Assembly (NCBI RefSeq): GCF_046000175.1
Contig: NZ_JBEOMB010000013.1
Span: 50,088 to 114,087, forward strand
Length of the DNA stretch: 64,000 nt
Source: Rhodoplanes sp046000175
GTDB lineage: Bacteria; Pseudomonadota; Alphaproteobacteria; Rhizobiales; Xanthobacteraceae
Direction of reading: 5' to 3'
The notes under the pieces were generated by a model that did not search any database, had not been told where the DNA came from, and saw only the letters and a program-made list of their open reading frames with translations. Positions 15,747 to 26,908 of this stretch are shown here, in pieces. Numbering within the stretch: the stretch's first letter is position 1; every line of letters starts with the position of its first letter. Made by a program: the position numbers and the translations under genes.

Positions 15747-16876
15747 ATCTCGCGGCCCGCGACATCCGGCACAATCTCGGCCGCTTCCTGATGACCTGCC
15801 TGGGGCTCGGCCTGCTGCTCGCCATCGTGCTCTCGATGCTCGGCATCTATCGCGGCCTGATCGCCGAGGCGTTGACGCTCGCGCGCTCGCCGGCCGTCGA
15901 CCTCTGGGTGGTCGAGACCAATACGCGCGGTCCGTTCGCCGAGGCCTCGCGGCTGCCCGGCGACACGCGCGAGGCGGTCGCCCGCGTCGCCGGCGTCACG
16001 GTGGCCGGCGCCGTGACGTTCCAGTCGGTCGAGACCGAGACGGCGGCCGGCAAGCTGCGCGTCTATGTGATCGGCTCCGAGCCCGGCCGTCCCGGCGGGC
16101 CGGCGAACCTGATCGACGGGCGCCCGATCGTGCAGAGCCGCTACGAGGCGGTCGTCGATCGCTCGACCGGCCTGACGGTCGGCGAGCGTCTGAAGCTCGG
16201 CCGCCGCACCTTCACGGTGGTCGGCGTCACGGCCGGGCAGGTCTCCTCGGGCGGCGACCCGGTGGTGTTCATCACGCTGCGCGACTCGCAGAAGCTGCAG
16301 TTCGAGCTCGCCCCGCCGGCGGCGCGCCGCGAGCTCGCCCGCGGCGGCGGCGAGGCGTCGAGCGACATCGTCAACGCGATCGTCGCGCGGGTGAGCCCCG
16401 ACGTGCCGGTGGCGAGCGTCGCCGACGGCGTGCGGCGCTGGAAGCATCTCGCGGTGCTGACCCAGGAGGAGCAGGAGACGGTGCTGAGCCGCTCGGTGAT
16501 CGAGCGGGCGCGCCGGCAGATCGGTCTGTTCACGACGCTGCTGCTGATCGTCTCGACCGTGATCATCGCGCTGATCATCCACACGCTGACCATCGACAAG
16601 ACCCGCGAGATCGCCACCCTCAAGCTGATCGGCGCGCCGGATCGCACCATCGTCGGCCTGATCCTGCAGCAGGCGCTCGCGATGGGCGCGATCGGATTCG
16701 CCGCGGGCCTCGGCCTGCTCCTCGCCCTCAAGGACAGCTTCCCGCGCCGCGTCGTCGTCGATCCGCCGGACGTGATGGCGCTCGCCACCGTGGTCGTCGT
16801 CATCTGCCTGGTCGCCAGCACGCTCGGTGTCCGGCTCGCCCTCAAGGTCGATCCAGCGACGGCGCTGGCCGGGTGA
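15743..16876 (+). CDS. ABC transporter permease, FtsX/MacB type (DevC-like)
   Basis: A 377-residue inner-membrane protein with the four-helix MacB/FtsX layout: a first helix (GRFLMTCLGLGLLLAIVLSMLGIYRG), a large periplasmic domain (about residues 45-250) and three C-terminal helices (GLFTTLLLIVSTVIIALIIHTLTI, the IGAPDRTIVGLILQQALAMGAIGFAAGLGLLLA block, and LATVVVVICLVASTLG). The IATLKLIGAPDRTI coupling segment is a hallmark of this permease class. Such permeases do not pump through a channel but drive a periplasmic adaptor mechanically. It is translationally coupled to the adaptor (ATGA) and followed 10 bp later by the ATPase. The DevC-like assignment rests on gene order and single-permease size. 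Confidence 0.88.
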   Translation: MNLAARDIRHNLGRFLMTCLGLGLLLAIVLSMLGIYRGLIAEALTLARSPAVDLWVVETNTRGPFAEASRLPGDTREAVARVAGVTVAGAVTFQSVETETAAGKLRVYVIGSEPGRPGGPANLIDGRPIVQSRYEAVVDRSTGLTVGERLKLGRRTFTVVGVTAGQVSSGGDPVVFITLRDSQKLQFELAPPAARRELARGGGEASSDIVNAIVARVSPDVPVASVADGVRRWKHLAVLTQEEQETVLSRSVIERARRQIGLFTTLLLIVSTVIIALIIHTLTIDKTREIATLKLIGAPDRTIVGLILQQALAMGAIGFAAGLGLLLALKDSFPRRVVVDPPDVMALATVVVVICLVASTLGVRLALKVDPATALAG

Positions 16877-16886
16877 GGAGCGCAGC

Positions 16887-17624
16887 ATGAGCGATCCTAC
16901 GATGATCAGCCCCGCGATGATCAGTGCCGCGATGATCGACGCCGCGACACCCCTCGTCAGCTTCGTCGACGTGAAGAAGCACTACGGTGAGGGCCCGGCG
17001 CGGGTCGACGCGCTGCGCGGCGTCTCGTTCGACGTCGGCGCCGGCGAGGTGGTCGGGCTGCGCGGCCCGAGCGGCTCCGGCAAGACGACGGTGCTCAACA
17101 TCGTCGGCTGCATCCTGGCGCCGTCGGCGGGCACGGTGCGGATCGCCGGCGAGGACATCTTCGCCGAGGGGCACTGGCTGCGGCGCGATCTGCGCCGGCT
17201 GCGGCTCGAGACCGTCGGCTTCATCTTCCAGTTCCACAACCTGCTGCCGTTCCTCACAGCGACCGACAATGTGGCGCTGGTGCTTCAGCTCGCCGGAGAG
17301 CCGCGCGCAGCGGCCCGGCGTCGCGCCGGCGAGCTGCTCGACTATCTCGACGTCGGTCATCGCCGCGACGCCTTTCCGTCGCAGCTTTCGGGCGGCGAGG
17401 CGCAGCGCGTCGCCATCGCCCGCGCGCTCGCCAACCGGCCCCGCATCATCCTGGCCGACGAGCCGACCGCGGCGCTCGATTCGCAGCGCGCCCAGACCGT
17501 GATGGATCTGCTCCGCCGCGTCGCCGTCGACCAGAAGGCGGCGATCGTCGTCGTCACCCACGACGAGAAGATCGTCGACCGCTTCGACCGCGTGCTGGAG
17601 CTGCGCGACGGCCTGCTGATCTGA
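16887..17624 (+). CDS. ABC transporter ATP-binding protein (MacB/DevA type)
   Basis: A 245-residue ATPase: Walker A GPSGSGKTT near residue 72, Q-loop FIFQFHNLLPFLTATDNV, signature LSGGEAQRVAIARAL, Walker B IILADEPTAALD and switch histidine VTHDEK. The DEPTAALDS and SGGEAQR forms are those of the MacB/LolD/DevA export group. The first 20 residues are a repetitive MISPA-MISAA-MIDAA segment produced by three 15-bp tandem repeats, preceding the normal start of the domain at VSFVDVKKHYG. GAGGAG at 16875-16880 precedes the ATG. It powers the DevBC-like exporter encoded immediately upstream. Confidence 0.92.
   Translation: MSDPTMISPAMISAAMIDAATPLVSFVDVKKHYGEGPARVDALRGVSFDVGAGEVVGLRGPSGSGKTTVLNIVGCILAPSAGTVRIAGEDIFAEGHWLRRDLRRLRLETVGFIFQFHNLLPFLTATDNVALVLQLAGEPRAAARRRAGELLDYLDVGHRRDAFPSQLSGGEAQRVAIARALANRPRIILADEPTAALDSQRAQTVMDLLRRVAVDQKAAIVVVTHDEKIVDRFDRVLELRDGLLI
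16901..16945 (+). repeat. Three 15-bp tandem repeats at the ATPase N-terminus
   Basis: Three units beginning GATGATC (16901-16915, 16916-16930, 16931-16945) encode M-I-S-P-A, M-I-S-A-A and M-I-D-A-A. Each unit contains an in-frame ATG, so alternative starts inside the repeat are possible. Confidence 0.85.
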
Positions 17625-17651
17625 CACCCGTTGCGGTCGATCGGTACGCCC

Positions 17652-17751
17652 TCATTCCGGGGCGCGGCGAAGCCGCGAACCCGGAATCCAGCGATACGCC
17701 CGAACGCTCGGCTGGATTCCGGGTTCGGCGCTGCGCACCGCCCCGGAATGA
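17652..17751. repeat. REP-like long inverted repeat
   Basis: Arms of 41 bp at 17652-17692 (TCATTCCGGGGCGCGG... to ...CCGGAATCCAGC) and 17711-17751 are near-perfect inverted repeats around an 18-bp loop. The TCATTCCGGGG and CCCGGAATCCAG ends are those of a common dispersed intergenic palindrome of Bradyrhizobium-type genomes. It sits between the exporter ATPase and the convergent secDF gene. The remaining sequence up to 17847 shows nothing else. Confidence 0.75.
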
Positions 17752-17846
17752 CCGGAAGTGATCGGGCGGATGCCGGATGATACGCCCGCCGCCTGCCGAC
17801 CGCCGGCACCGCGCGGCGCCGGCTGTCGGTCGCGCGCATCGGCCGC

Positions 17847-20411
<2,565 letters not shown>

Positions 20412-20521
20412 GGGTGTCGTCCAGGTCGAGCGATCGCGCACCGGCGCGACGTCGTCGCCCGGCGGGACCGTGATGAGATCGGAAAGGAGGAAACAGCCGC
20501 GCGACGGAGGCGCGGTCGGGC

Positions 20522-20950
20522 TCAGACCCCGACGGCCGGCGGACCGCGCGCGTCGAAGGCGCGGCGGACGCGCGCGCGCGACGACTCGATCGATGGCCCG
20601 GCGAGGCGCGTCGCTGCCCCGACGATCGTCAGTTGCACATCGACCGGCAGCACGGCCGGGTGATCGCCCGACGGCCCGAAGGCGGCCGGGGCGCCCGGCT
20701 CGCTGCGCTCCGCCCGCATCGTCACGGCGGCGCGGAGCATGTCGCGCACCGGAAGGGCTGGCCGCGCCGTCTGATCGGCGTTCTCGACGCCCCGCGACAT
20801 CGTGCCGCCGACGCCGATCCCGAGATGGAGCCCGAGCAGCGGCAGCGCGCTCCAGTGCAGCATCAGCAGGGCGATGACCAGACAAGCGCGCAGGCCGGCC
20901 GGCGTCGCCGTGCCGCTCGTCTGCTGTCGTGTCGCGCGTCTGGCCGTCAT
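20522..20950 (-). CDS. Hypothetical small membrane-anchored protein upstream of secDF
   Basis: From ATG 20950 this reads about 142 residues with one strongly hydrophobic segment (LRACLVIALLMLHWSALPLLGLHLGIG, about residues 18-45) and an extended Ala/Arg-rich soluble tail ending FDARGPPAVGV. No family is recognised. The longer in-frame version from 21034 would translate the tandem repeat at 20962-21016 and looks less likely. It is co-oriented with secDF, 110 bp upstream. Coding status rests on the continuous frame and the clear membrane segment only. Confidence 0.45.
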   Translation of the reverse strand: MTARRATRQQTSGTATPAGLRACLVIALLMLHWSALPLLGLHLGIGVGGTMSRGVENADQTARPALPVRDMLRAAVTMRAERSEPGAPAAFGPSGDHPAVLPVDVQLTIVGAATRLAGPSIESSRARVRRAFDARGPPAVGV

Positions 20951-20961
20951 GATCTCGCTGT

Positions 20962-21016
20962 CAGGCTCTCGTCGCCAGGCTCTCGTCCCAAGGTCTCGTC
21001 GCCAGGGTCTCGTCGG
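20962..21016. repeat. Four imperfect 13-14-bp tandem repeats
   Basis: Units CAGGCTCTCGTCGC, CAGGCTCTCGTCCC, AAGGTCTCGTCGC and CAGGGTCTCGTCGG follow one another directly. They lie just upstream of the small membrane-protein gene, in the space before ybaL. Confidence 0.8.
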
Positions 21017-21202
21017 GTCGCGAACAGCTGTCACGGTTCACTGGTGATATCGATTCGCGTGTCGTATCGCATCTCGCGCACGAAGTCGCGGACGACGCGT
21101 GCCGGTGCGCTTGCTCGATCGTCCTCTAACCGATCATAATGGCGGAAATCCATCCATCAGGATGCCGTTCCGCCCGCGGGACCGTGCGAGGCCTCGCCGT
21201 TC

Positions 21203-23002
21203 ATGCTGCATCACACTCCGCTGATCGCCACCATCGTCGCCGGTCTCGGCCTCGCCTTCGTGTTCGGCGCGCTCGCGCACCGGCTGAAGGTGCCGCCGCT
21301 GGTCGGATATCTCGTGGCGGGGGTGCTGGTCGGTCCGCACACGCCGGGCTTCGTCGCCGACCAGACGCTGGCGCCGGAGCTCGCCGAGATGGGCGTGATC
21401 CTCTTGATGTTCGGCGTCGGCCTGCACTTCTCGCTCGACGATCTGCTCTCCGTGCGGGCGATCGCCGTGCCGGGAGCGATCGTGCAGATCGCCGCCGCGA
21501 CGGCGATGGGCGCGGGACTCGCCTGGTGGCTCGGCTGGTCGATGCCGGCCGCGTTGGTGTTCGGGCTCGCGCTCTCGGTCGCCTCGACCGTCGTGCTGCT
21601 GCGGGCCCTGCAGGAGCGCCGTCTCGTCGAGACCGAGCGCGGTAAGATCGCGGTCGGCTGGCTGATCGTCGAGGATCTCGCGATGGTGCTGGCGCTGGTG
21701 CTGCTGCCGGCGCTCGCCGGGGCGCTCGGCACCGGCGGCGCGGATGCGAGCGGCCATGCGGCGCCGGGCGGCCTGTTCGGCTTCGTCGGCGACCTCGGCG
21801 TCGGCGGTGTGCTCGCCGTGACGGTTCTGAAGGTCGCCGGCTTCGTCGTCTTGATGCTGGTGGTCGGCCGGCGCGTGATTCCGTGGGTCCTGCACTGGGT
21901 CGCGCACACCGGCTCGCGCGAATTGTTCCGGCTCGCCGTGCTGGCGATCGCGCTCGGCGTCGCCTTCGGGGCGGCGAAGCTGTTCGGCGTGTCGTTCGCG
22001 CTCGGCGCCTTCTTCGCCGGCATGATCCTGTCCGAATCCGAGCTGAGCCATCGGGCCGCCGAAGAATCGCTGCCGCTGCGCGACGCCTTCGCGGTGCTGT
22101 TCTTCGTCTCGGTCGGCATGCTGTTCGATCCGGCGAGCATCCTGCGTGAGCCGATCGCCGTGCTGATCACCCTGTTCATCATCGTCGTCGGCAAGTCGGC
22201 CGCGGCGTTCCTCATCGTGCGGGCGTTCGGCCACCCGACCAGCACGGCGCTGATCATCTCGGCAAGCCTCGCACAGATCGGCGAGTTCTCCTTCATCCTC
22301 GCCGAGCTCGGCGTCGGCCTGAAGCTGCTGCCGGAGGCGGCGCGCGACCTGATCCTGGCCGGCGCCATCCTGTCGATCCTGCTCAATCCGCTCGCCTTCG
22401 CGACGGTCGCCGCGCTCAGGCGCCGCGCCGGCGGGCCGGTCGCCTCGCCGATGGGCGGCACGGTGGCCGCGGGCGCCCGAACGTCCCCCGCCGCGACCGC
22501 GGTCGAGCCGCTGGTCGCCACCGCGCTCACCGGCCACACGGTGCTGGTCGGCCATGGCCGGGTCGGCAGCCTGGTCGCGACCGCGCTCGCCGCACGGGGG
22601 CTCCCGGTCCTGGTGATCGAGGACGCCGACGCGGCCGTCGCGGCGTTGCGCTCGCAGGGGACCGACGTGGTGGCCGGCAACGCCGCCGACCCGGAGGTGC
22701 TGGCCGCCGCCAACCTGGCGGGCGCCCGCAGGCTGGTGCTCGCGATCCCCAACGCCTTCGAGGCCGGGCAGGTGGTCGAGCAGGCGAAGGCCGCCAATCC
22801 GGCGCTCGAGATCATCGCGCGGGCGCATTCCGACGCCGAGGTCGAGCACCTGGAGTCGCTCGGTGCCGCCGTGGTGATCATGGGCGAGCGCGAGATCGCC
22901 CGCGGCATCGTCGAGCACATCGTGCCGCTCGACGCGGCCGCGGCCGGCGATGCGGCGTCGGGTGGCGCGGGCGTCGACGAGCCCGTGCCGCCGAGGCGCT
23001 GA
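21203..23002 (+). CDS. ybaL: CPA2-family cation/proton antiporter with TrkA-N domain (YbaL-like)
   Basis: A 599-residue monovalent cation:proton antiporter. Residues about 5-410 form the multi-helix Na+/H+ exchanger domain, with TPLIATIVAGLGLAFVFGALAHRLKVPPLVGYL and ELAEMGVILLMFGVGLHFSLDDL matching E. coli YbaL closely by eye. After a linker of about 35 residues, a RCK/TrkA-N Rossmann domain (about 445-565) carries the GHGRVG dinucleotide-binding loop, which normally gates transport in response to NAD(H) or other ligands. ATG 21203 has only a weak ribosome-binding site. It lies alone between secDF and the dehydrogenase gene and is probably monocistronic. K+ or Na+ specificity cannot be told. 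Confidence 0.9.
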   Translation: MLHHTPLIATIVAGLGLAFVFGALAHRLKVPPLVGYLVAGVLVGPHTPGFVADQTLAPELAEMGVILLMFGVGLHFSLDDLLSVRAIAVPGAIVQIAAATAMGAGLAWWLGWSMPAALVFGLALSVASTVVLLRALQERRLVETERGKIAVGWLIVEDLAMVLALVLLPALAGALGTGGADASGHAAPGGLFGFVGDLGVGGVLAVTVLKVAGFVVLMLVVGRRVIPWVLHWVAHTGSRELFRLAVLAIALGVAFGAAKLFGVSFALGAFFAGMILSESELSHRAAEESLPLRDAFAVLFFVSVGMLFDPASILREPIAVLITLFIIVVGKSAAAFLIVRAFGHPTSTALIISASLAQIGEFSFILAELGVGLKLLPEAARDLILAGAILSILLNPLAFATVAALRRRAGGPVASPMGGTVAAGARTSPAATAVEPLVATALTGHTVLVGHGRVGSLVATALAARGLPVLVIEDADAAVAALRSQGTDVVAGNAADPEVLAAANLAGARRLVLAIPNAFEAGQVVEQAKAANPALEIIARAHSDAEVEHLESLGAAVVIMGEREIARGIVEHIVPLDAAAAGDAASGGAGVDEPVPPRR

Positions 23003-23129
23003 TCCCCCGATCCCCTCCCGCCTGAGCGGCGGCACCTCGTTCCGGCGCAACGGCCCGCTTGCAACCTCGTCCCGACACGCTAACCTGCCTGATATACAAA
23101 ATACTAAAAAGCGCCGGGATGGAGACGTC

Positions 23130-24008
23130 ATGGAGGTCGGATTCGTCGGGGCGGGCCGAATGGGGCTCGCCATGCTCCGCAACCTTTTGCAGACCGGCCA
23201 TCGCGTCCACGTCTGGGACGTGTCCGACGTCGCCGTGGCGACCGCCGTCGCGGCCGGTGCCACCGGCGTCTCGAGTGCCCGCGACGCGCTCCGGGGCGAT
23301 GCCGTCGTCTCGATGCTGCCGAACGACGCGGCGATGCGCGGCGTGTTCACCGACGATCTCCTCGCCGCCGCGCCCAAGGGGCTCGTTCACGTCAACATGG
23401 CGACGGCCTCGCTCGCGTGCGCGCAGGAGCTGACCGCGCTGCATGGCCGGCACGGGATCGCCTATGTGGCGGCGCCGGTGTTCGGCCGTCCCGAGATGGC
23501 GGCGCGGCGCGAGCTGAACATCATGGCGGCCGGCCCCGCGGCGGCGATCGACCGGGTGCAGCCGCTGTTCGACGCGATCGGCCGCAAGACCTGGCGGCTC
23601 GGCGAAGATCCGACGCGCGCCAACGTGACCAAGATCGCCGGCAATCTCCTGGTCGCGTGCGTCATCGAGTCGCTCGGCGAGGCGGCGGCGCTCGCGCGCG
23701 CCTACGACATGCCGCCGGCCGACCTCCTGGACGTCGTCGTCGGTTCGCTGTTCGACGTGCCGATCTTCCGCATCTATGCGGATCTCGTCGCGCATCAGCG
23801 CTTCGAGCCCGCCGGGTTCGATCTCGCGCTCGGCCTGAAGGATGCCCGGCTCGCGCTTGCCGCCGGCGAGGCGGCGAACCTGCCGCTGCCCTTCGCCAGC
23901 GTTCTCCGCGACAACTATCTCGACGCGCTCGCGCACGGGGCCGGCCACCAGGACTGGTCGGCCGTCACCGGCGTGGCGCTGCGCCGCGCCGGCCTCGACG
24001 CCGCCTGA
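23130..24008 (+). CDS. NAD(P)-dependent beta-hydroxyacid dehydrogenase
   Basis: A 292-residue member of the 3-hydroxyisobutyrate/tartronate-semialdehyde reductase family. The N-terminal Rossmann motif is VGFVGAGRMGLAMLRNLLQTGHRVHVWD, followed by VVSMLPNDAAMRGVF and the helical C-terminal domain with the catalytic-lysine region NVTKIAGNLL (K in T-K-I-A-G-N). GGAG at 23121-23124 precedes ATG 23130. The preceding AT-rich TATACAAAATACTAA (23094-23108) may hold a promoter. It lies upstream of a Liv-type importer, suggesting that it oxidises or reduces an imported branched or hydroxy acid or its breakdown product. The exact substrate is unknown. Confidence 0.87.
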   Translation: MEVGFVGAGRMGLAMLRNLLQTGHRVHVWDVSDVAVATAVAAGATGVSSARDALRGDAVVSMLPNDAAMRGVFTDDLLAAAPKGLVHVNMATASLACAQELTALHGRHGIAYVAAPVFGRPEMAARRELNIMAAGPAAAIDRVQPLFDAIGRKTWRLGEDPTRANVTKIAGNLLVACVIESLGEAAALARAYDMPPADLLDVVVGSLFDVPIFRIYADLVAHQRFEPAGFDLALGLKDARLALAAGEAANLPLPFASVLRDNYLDALAHGAGHQDWSAVTGVALRRAGLDAA

Positions 24009-24095
24009 GCGACCGACGGGACCGCGGCTGGTCCGTTCGCCGCCGCGCGACCACGACAGGTTCACGACAAGAATCGTCTCCAGGGAGGTTCCAGC

Positions 24096-25310
24096 ATGAC
24101 TTCGTTCGAACAGACGCGGCGTCGCGTCCTCGTCCTCGCCTCGGGCCTCGCCGCGGCGATCGCCGGTGCCGCGCCGGCTGCGGCCCAGCAGACCCCGATC
24201 GTGATCGGCGGGACGCTCGGCCTGACCGGCGCCTATGCCGAGCCCTCGACCGACTACAAGTTCGTCTACGACCGCTGGGTCGAGGAGGTGAACAAGAAGG
24301 GCGGCCTGCTCGGCCGGCCGGTCAAGATGATCATCTACAACGACGAGAGCACGCCGACCGTCGCCCAGTCTCTCTACAACCGGTTGCTCGACCAGGACAA
24401 GGTCGACCTCGTGCTGGCCCCCTACACGACCTTCGTGGGCGGCGCCGTCGTGCCGATCGTGATGTCGCACGAGAAGCTGTTGTTCAACGGCGGCTTCGTC
24501 GGCATCAACATCTTCAAGAACAACAAGGGCTCGATGATCGGCAGCTTCACCTATCAGGAGCCCGACTACACGCGCGGCCTGTTCGAGATGCTGGGCGAGC
24601 TGCCGCCCGACCAGAAGCCCAAGCGCCTCGCCGTGTTCACGTCGCAGAACCCCTTCACCGTGGTGGTGCGGGCCGGGCTCGGCGGCGTCGGCGGCGTGCT
24701 CGGCTACGCCAAGGCGGCCGGAATCCCGATCGTCGTCGACGAGCAGTATCCGCCGACGACCACGGACTTCAACGGTCTCGTCCAGAAGGCGCGCGCGGCG
24801 AACGCCGACATGGTGCTGGCGCTCGGCCTGCCCAACGACACCCTCAACATCGCCCGCACCGTCCATCAGCAGGGTCTCAAGCCGATGGTGTTCTGCACCT
24901 GCGGCTCGCAGGTGACGACGCTGTCGGCGTGGCCGAAGCTCGGCGAGGCGGCCGAGAACGGCTTCGGCACCACGATCGCGTGGCCGACCCAGGGCTATCC
25001 GGGACTCGCCGAGCTCGCCGAGGTGTTCAAGACGCGCGGCTACGAGACGCTGCCGACCTATGCGATCGTCGGCTACGCCATCCTGCAGGTAATCGAGCAG
25101 GCGGTCACCGGCGCCAAGACGCTCGATCAGGCCAAGCTCAAGGAGTACATCTACGCCAACGAGTTCAAGACCGCGGCCGGAACGTTCCGCTATCAGCCGG
25201 ACGGCACGCCGGTCTACAGCCAGGTGCTGCTGCAGTTCCAGAATGGCAAGAACCAGGTCGTCTGGCCGAAGCAGGCCCGCACCGCGCCGCCGGTGTTCGC
25301 CAAGCCGTGA
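24096..25310 (+). CDS. Branched-chain amino acid / amide-type ABC transporter substrate-binding protein
   Basis: A 404-residue periplasmic-binding protein of the LivK family, with a twin-arginine-like signal (TRRRVLVLASGLAAAIAGAAPAAAQ, cleavage near residue 31). The mature protein begins TPIVIGGTLGLTGAYAEPSTDYK and continues with the type-I bilobal fold (VEEVNKKGGLLGRPVKMIIYND, VDLVLAPYTTF). GGGAGG precedes the ATG. It heads the operon with two ATPases and two permeases downstream and so supplies the ligand specificity of the importer. The ligand-pocket residues do not allow a choice between branched amino acids, amides/urea or aromatic acids. Confidence 0.92.
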   Translation: MTSFEQTRRRVLVLASGLAAAIAGAAPAAAQQTPIVIGGTLGLTGAYAEPSTDYKFVYDRWVEEVNKKGGLLGRPVKMIIYNDESTPTVAQSLYNRLLDQDKVDLVLAPYTTFVGGAVVPIVMSHEKLLFNGGFVGINIFKNNKGSMIGSFTYQEPDYTRGLFEMLGELPPDQKPKRLAVFTSQNPFTVVVRAGLGGVGGVLGYAKAAGIPIVVDEQYPPTTTDFNGLVQKARAANADMVLALGLPNDTLNIARTVHQQGLKPMVFCTCGSQVTTLSAWPKLGEAAENGFGTTIAWPTQGYPGLAELAEVFKTRGYETLPTYAIVGYAILQVIEQAVTGAKTLDQAKLKEYIYANEFKTAAGTFRYQPDGTPVYSQVLLQFQNGKNQVVWPKQARTAPPVFAKP

Positions 25311-25348
25311 GCACGCAGCTGTGAGCACTCGGTCGTGAGCACTCGGTC
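25307..25348 (+). repeat. Three 14-bp tandem repeats across the binding-protein/ATPase junction
   Basis: Units GTGAGCACGCAGCT, GTGAGCACTCGGTC and GTGAGCACTCGGTC run from the last codons of the binding-protein gene to the ATPase start, where the next base triplet becomes ATGAGC. Each unit contains a GTG, but the 14-bp period puts successive GTGs in different frames. Confidence 0.9.
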
Positions 25349-26092
25349 ATGAGCGGGGCGGGCGGTGCGCCGCTCCTGAGCATCGACGGCATCGGGAAAC
25401 GGTTCCGCGGCGTGATCGCCGTGCGGGACGTGTCGTTCTCGGTGCCGGACCGCGCGGTCGTCGGCCTGATCGGGCCGAACGGCTCCGGCAAGACGACGCT
25501 GCTGAACATCGTCAACGGCGTGCTTTCGCCGGACCAGGGCGAGATCCGGCTCGGCGGCGCCGCGACCACGGGGCGCCGCCCGTCCGATCTCGCCGCGCTC
25601 GGCATCACCCGCACGTTCCAGGCCGCGCGGGTGTTCCGCACCTTGACCGCCATGCAGAACCTGTTCGTGCCGCTCCTCCATCAGCGGGCTCTCGATCGTG
25701 GCCCGGCGCGGCGGCGTGCCGCCGAGTTGCTCGCCTTCGTCGGCCTCGAGCGGCATGCCGACCGGGTCGCGAGCGAGCTGTCCGGCGGCCAGCAGCGGCT
25801 CCTGGAGTTCGCCCGCACGCTGGTCACCCGGCCGCGCGTCGTGCTGATGGACGAGCCTTTCGCCGGCGTGCATCCGCAGATCAAGACCACGCTCGTGCGT
25901 TGCATCCGCGAGACGGTCGCGCAGGAGGGCGCCTCGTTCCTGATCGTCAGCCACGAGGTGCCGGATCTGGTCGCGATGTCGGACCAGATGGTGTGCCTGG
26001 TCGAGGGCGCCGTCGCGGCGCGCGGCCTGCCGGCCGAGGTGATCGCGGAGGAGAAGGTGATCGACGGCTATCTGGGACGCAGCGACGCATGA
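25349..26092 (+). CDS. livG: Liv-type ABC transporter ATP-binding protein (LivG)
   Basis: A 247-residue ATPase with Walker A GPNGSGKTT, Q-loop region ITRTFQAARVFRTLTAMQNL, signature LSGGQQRLLEFARTL, Walker B VVLMDEPFAGVHP and switch histidine VSHEV. The TRTFQ...R segment and the VFRTLTAMQNL motif are typical of LivG proteins. The ATG at 25349 is the fourth occurrence of the tandem-repeat register and has no strong ribosome-binding site of its own. The stop overlaps the livF start (ATGA). It pairs with LivF to energise import through LivHM. Confidence 0.92.
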   Translation: MSGAGGAPLLSIDGIGKRFRGVIAVRDVSFSVPDRAVVGLIGPNGSGKTTLLNIVNGVLSPDQGEIRLGGAATTGRRPSDLAALGITRTFQAARVFRTLTAMQNLFVPLLHQRALDRGPARRRAAELLAFVGLERHADRVASELSGGQQRLLEFARTLVTRPRVVLMDEPFAGVHPQIKTTLVRCIRETVAQEGASFLIVSHEVPDLVAMSDQMVCLVEGAVAARGLPAEVIAEEKVIDGYLGRSDA

Positions 26093-26814
26093 CCGCGCCG
26101 ACGCTCCGCATGACGAGCCTCGTCGCCGGCTACACCCCGGCGCACCCCGTGCTCCGCGGCGTCGACGTGACGGCGCGGGCGGGGCGCATCACCGTGGTGC
26201 TCGGGCCGAACGGCGCCGGCAAGTCGACGCTGCTCAAGGTCGCGGCCGGCTTCCTGGCGCCGCAGCAGGGCACCGTGATGCTGGACGACACCGACATCGG
26301 GCAATTGCCGGCGCATCGCCACATCGCGCTCGGCGTCGGGCTGCTGCCGCAGGGGCGCTCGACCTTTCCGGACCTGACCGTCCACGAGAACATCGAACTC
26401 GGCGGTTGGTCGATGCGGTCCGACCGCAAGCGGCTCGCCGCTGCCGTCGAGGCTGTGCTGACCCGCTATCCGCATCTGCGGGAGCTGCGCGACCGGCCGG
26501 CCGGCAGCCTCAGCGGCGGCCAGCAGCGCGCCGTCGAGATCGCCCGCATGCTGGTGCCCGATCCGAAGGTGCTGCTCGTCGACGAGCCGTCGGTCGGGCT
26601 CTCGCCGATCGTCGCGCGTCAGGTCTATCAGGAGCTGCAGGCCCTGAAGGCGGAGGGCCGCACCATCCTGCTGGTCGACCAGGACGTGCGGGCCGCCGTG
26701 GCGGTCGCCGACTACGTCTATGTCCTCGGCTCCGGGCGCAACGACATCGAGGGCGATCGCTCCGCCTTCGAGGGCGATCTCGGCGCCATGGTGCGCGGCT
26801 GGCTCGGCGTCTAG
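26089..26814 (+). CDS. livF: Liv-type ABC transporter ATP-binding protein (LivF)
   Basis: A 241-residue ATPase: Walker A GPNGAGKST, Q-loop LGVGLLPQGRSTFPDLTVHENIELGG, signature LSGGQQRAVEIARML, Walker B VLLVDEPSVGLSP. LLPQGRSTFPDLTVHENI is the LivF signature region. The usual switch histidine position in LVDQDVRAA reads aspartate/glutamine, as is common in LivF (LVEQN). Start ATG 26089 overlaps the livG stop, so the two are coupled. A 94-bp gap follows before livH. Confidence 0.92.
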   Translation: MTAPTLRMTSLVAGYTPAHPVLRGVDVTARAGRITVVLGPNGAGKSTLLKVAAGFLAPQQGTVMLDDTDIGQLPAHRHIALGVGLLPQGRSTFPDLTVHENIELGGWSMRSDRKRLAAAVEAVLTRYPHLRELRDRPAGSLSGGQQRAVEIARMLVPDPKVLLVDEPSVGLSPIVARQVYQELQALKAEGRTILLVDQDVRAAVAVADYVYVLGSGRNDIEGDRSAFEGDLGAMVRGWLGV

Positions 26815-26908
26815 GGGAGTTTTCCATGGTCTCGATCCAAGTGTCGTCGGCTCGTGCGCGACAGGGACGCGCGGCGCCGCGGCACGATACCTCGCGTCAG
26901 GACCCGTG

